A stretch of 5,823 nt of DNA. Origin: an uncultured Ruminococcus sp. (GTDB taxonomy: Bacteria > Bacillota > Clostridia > Oscillospirales > Ruminococcaceae). Below, one piece after another: positions 4,900 through 5,823 of this stretch (its first letter is position 1; every line of letters begins with the position of its first letter). The DNA lies in NCBI GenBank assembly GCA_945876155.1, contig CAMCMW010000113.1, positions 1-5,823 of the forward strand, written 5' to 3'. The notes under the pieces are model-generated. The model was not told where the DNA came from, did not search any database, and worked only from the letters and a program-made list of their open reading frames with translations. The translations under genes were made by a program, and so were the position numbers.

Positions 4900-5823
4900 T
4901 AATTGTGCTGCGGTGTTTTAATCCTGTACACCTTTGTCATATCACTGGATTCAACATAAAATCCATCTCCTGCCGTAACATCGACAGACAAGCGTTCTCT
5001 TTTCTCAGTTATCGGAATTTTCACAAATCCATCGACCACATTACTAGCTGAGAACGGACCAAACAATAAGAAATCAGCTCCAGTATTCTTGATTTTATAC
5101 AATTTTGGCGCCTTCATCGGAGAAATATCATCATTTACTACATTGGACGCCACAAAAGCAAATTTATAAGCAATATAATCCAAAAGGCTTTCATCAAAAG
5201 AAGCCAGCATATCCTTACTGGAATCCTCACAAATCATCATGAGCAATGGTTTCTCATCTAATACTGACATATCGCCATGATTTTCCAGAACAAGTTTTTT
5301 TCTTGCCTCAAGCTCTGTTTTCCATTCCTTGCAGATACTTCCCATACGCTCTGAACTCAGTTCATAGTTGGTTACACAGCTGTATTTCTGCGCAGTTTCT
5401 GCATATTTCTTAACAGTTGCCTTATCAAAAACAGCAACCTGAACTGGTGCCGCATCAATATTTGCTTCCATGCAGGAAATCATATATCTGATAAAATTGC
5501 CTTTGCCCGATTCCGGTGTTCCTGAGATAATCAGATTTAATCCGGACAGATTTATTTCTTTCGGCATCAGGGTGTCGTAATCAAATCCAAGAATCATATG
5601 ATAAGGTGAGAAATAAGATGAATATTGTATTCTTACTTCTTTTTCCATAAGGAACTCCGGAATTTCCGGAATCAAAGCTGCCTTTTTGTCCGGATACTTA
5701 GATTTAATCTCCTCAACAAATTCTTTTATCTTCTCGACTCTCTGGAATTCCTTTTCACCTTCAAAGCTCTGATATAACTGACAATCCAGATTAGTTTTGT
5801 CAACAGTAACAATACATCTTCCC
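4899..5823 (-). CDS. essC: EssC/YukB-type T7SSb FtsK/SpoIIIE ATPase, C-terminal part (partial)
   Basis: The frame is open from the right edge (first full codon at 5822) to a TAG at 4899, giving 307 C-terminal residues; the start lies outside the window. EssC is the membrane-anchored motor of T7SSb, with an N-terminal FHA region, membrane helices and two or three cytosolic ATPase domains. The first residues, GRCIVTVD, then LYQSFEG, match the end of an EssC ATPase domain and its linker (Q plus an acidic tail). A full last domain follows: the typical D/E-rich strand LGFDYDTL, a Walker A at visible residues 101-108 reading GTPESGKG, and a Walker B-like LLMMICED at 193-200. The Walker A lacks the Ser/Thr after Lys, so nucleotide binding or hydrolysis in this domain is probably weak, as reported for terminal domains of other EssC proteins. 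The C-terminal GDGFYVESSDMTKVYRI resembles the ending of EssC. The extreme C-terminus of EssC is known in Staphylococcus aureus to vary together with the effector set encoded downstream. Confidence 0.85.
   Translation of the reverse strand, partial: GRCIVTVDKTNLDCQLYQSFEGEKEFQRVEKIKEFVEEIKSKYPDKKAALIPEIPEFLMEKEVRIQYSSYFSPYHMILGFDYDTLMPKEINLSGLNLIISGTPESGKGNFIRYMISCMEANIDAAPVQVAVFDKATVKKYAETAQKYSCVTNYELSSERMGSICKEWKTELEARKKLVLENHGDMSVLDEKPLLMMICEDSSKDMLASFDESLLDYIAYKFAFVASNVVNDDISPMKAPKLYKIKNTGADFLLFGPFSASNVVDGFVKIPITEKRERLSVDVTAGDGFYVESSDMTKVYRIKTPQHN

Noticed and set aside
1..5823. tRNA, rRNA, CRISPR array, transposase or insertion-sequence ends.
   Set aside because: No cloverleaf, regularly spaced repeat, transposase motif or terminal inverted repeat was found on reading both strands.

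Overview
The window looks like low-GC Firmicutes DNA, probably from a clostridial gut- or rumen-type anaerobe of the Ruminococcaceae/Lachnospiraceae kind. It is AT-rich, has strong AGGAGG-type ribosome sites, and carries the 3' end of a type VIIb secretion (T7SSb) locus. Every supported gene lies on the minus strand, so the text below follows transcription from high to low coordinates. The lineage is inferred from composition and gene content, not from a marker gene.

Region 4899-5823 encodes the C-terminal 307 codons of an EssC/YukB-type FtsK/SpoIIIE ATPase, the motor of T7SSb. It covers the end of one ATPase domain and all of the last one, whose Walker A is degenerate (GKG). Next comes a 161-aa WXG-type protein (4331-4816) with a W-V-S-G turn and a C-terminal YxxxE. 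After a 145-bp gap holding a 14-bp hairpin there are four tightly packed genes: a 159-aa coiled-coil protein (3706-4185), a 96-aa Esx-sized helical protein (3403-3693), a 654-aa protein of unknown fold (1424-3388) and a 101-aa helical protein (1104-1409). The order coiled-coil helper, small helical helper, large protein, small last gene parallels the Bacillus ywqH-ywqI-ywqJ-ywqK LXG toxin module. The 654-aa protein is therefore the best candidate effector, with the small proteins as secretion partners. No catalytic motif and no obvious immunity gene could be recognised.

The cassette is bracketed by two copies of the same intergenic spacer, directly downstream of essC (4802-4899) and directly downstream of the last cassette gene (1040-1102). 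The second copy keeps a fossil of the WXG gene start (ATG GCA ATC ACG AGT, then stop) but has lost 35 bp, including the Shine-Dalgarno, between two ATGGC pentamers. This suggests that the cassette was duplicated or exchanged by recombination and that a second WXG gene once followed.

Beyond the cassette, a near-perfect sigma-A promoter (TTGACA-17-TATAAT, 979-1007) drives a roughly 160-nt non-coding stretch ending in an intrinsic terminator (811-851), either a small RNA or an attenuated leader. It is followed by a 50-codon remnant of a PhzF-family gene (539-691). Last is the membrane-spanning N-terminal part of a probable AgrC-like sensor kinase that runs off the left edge (1-457).
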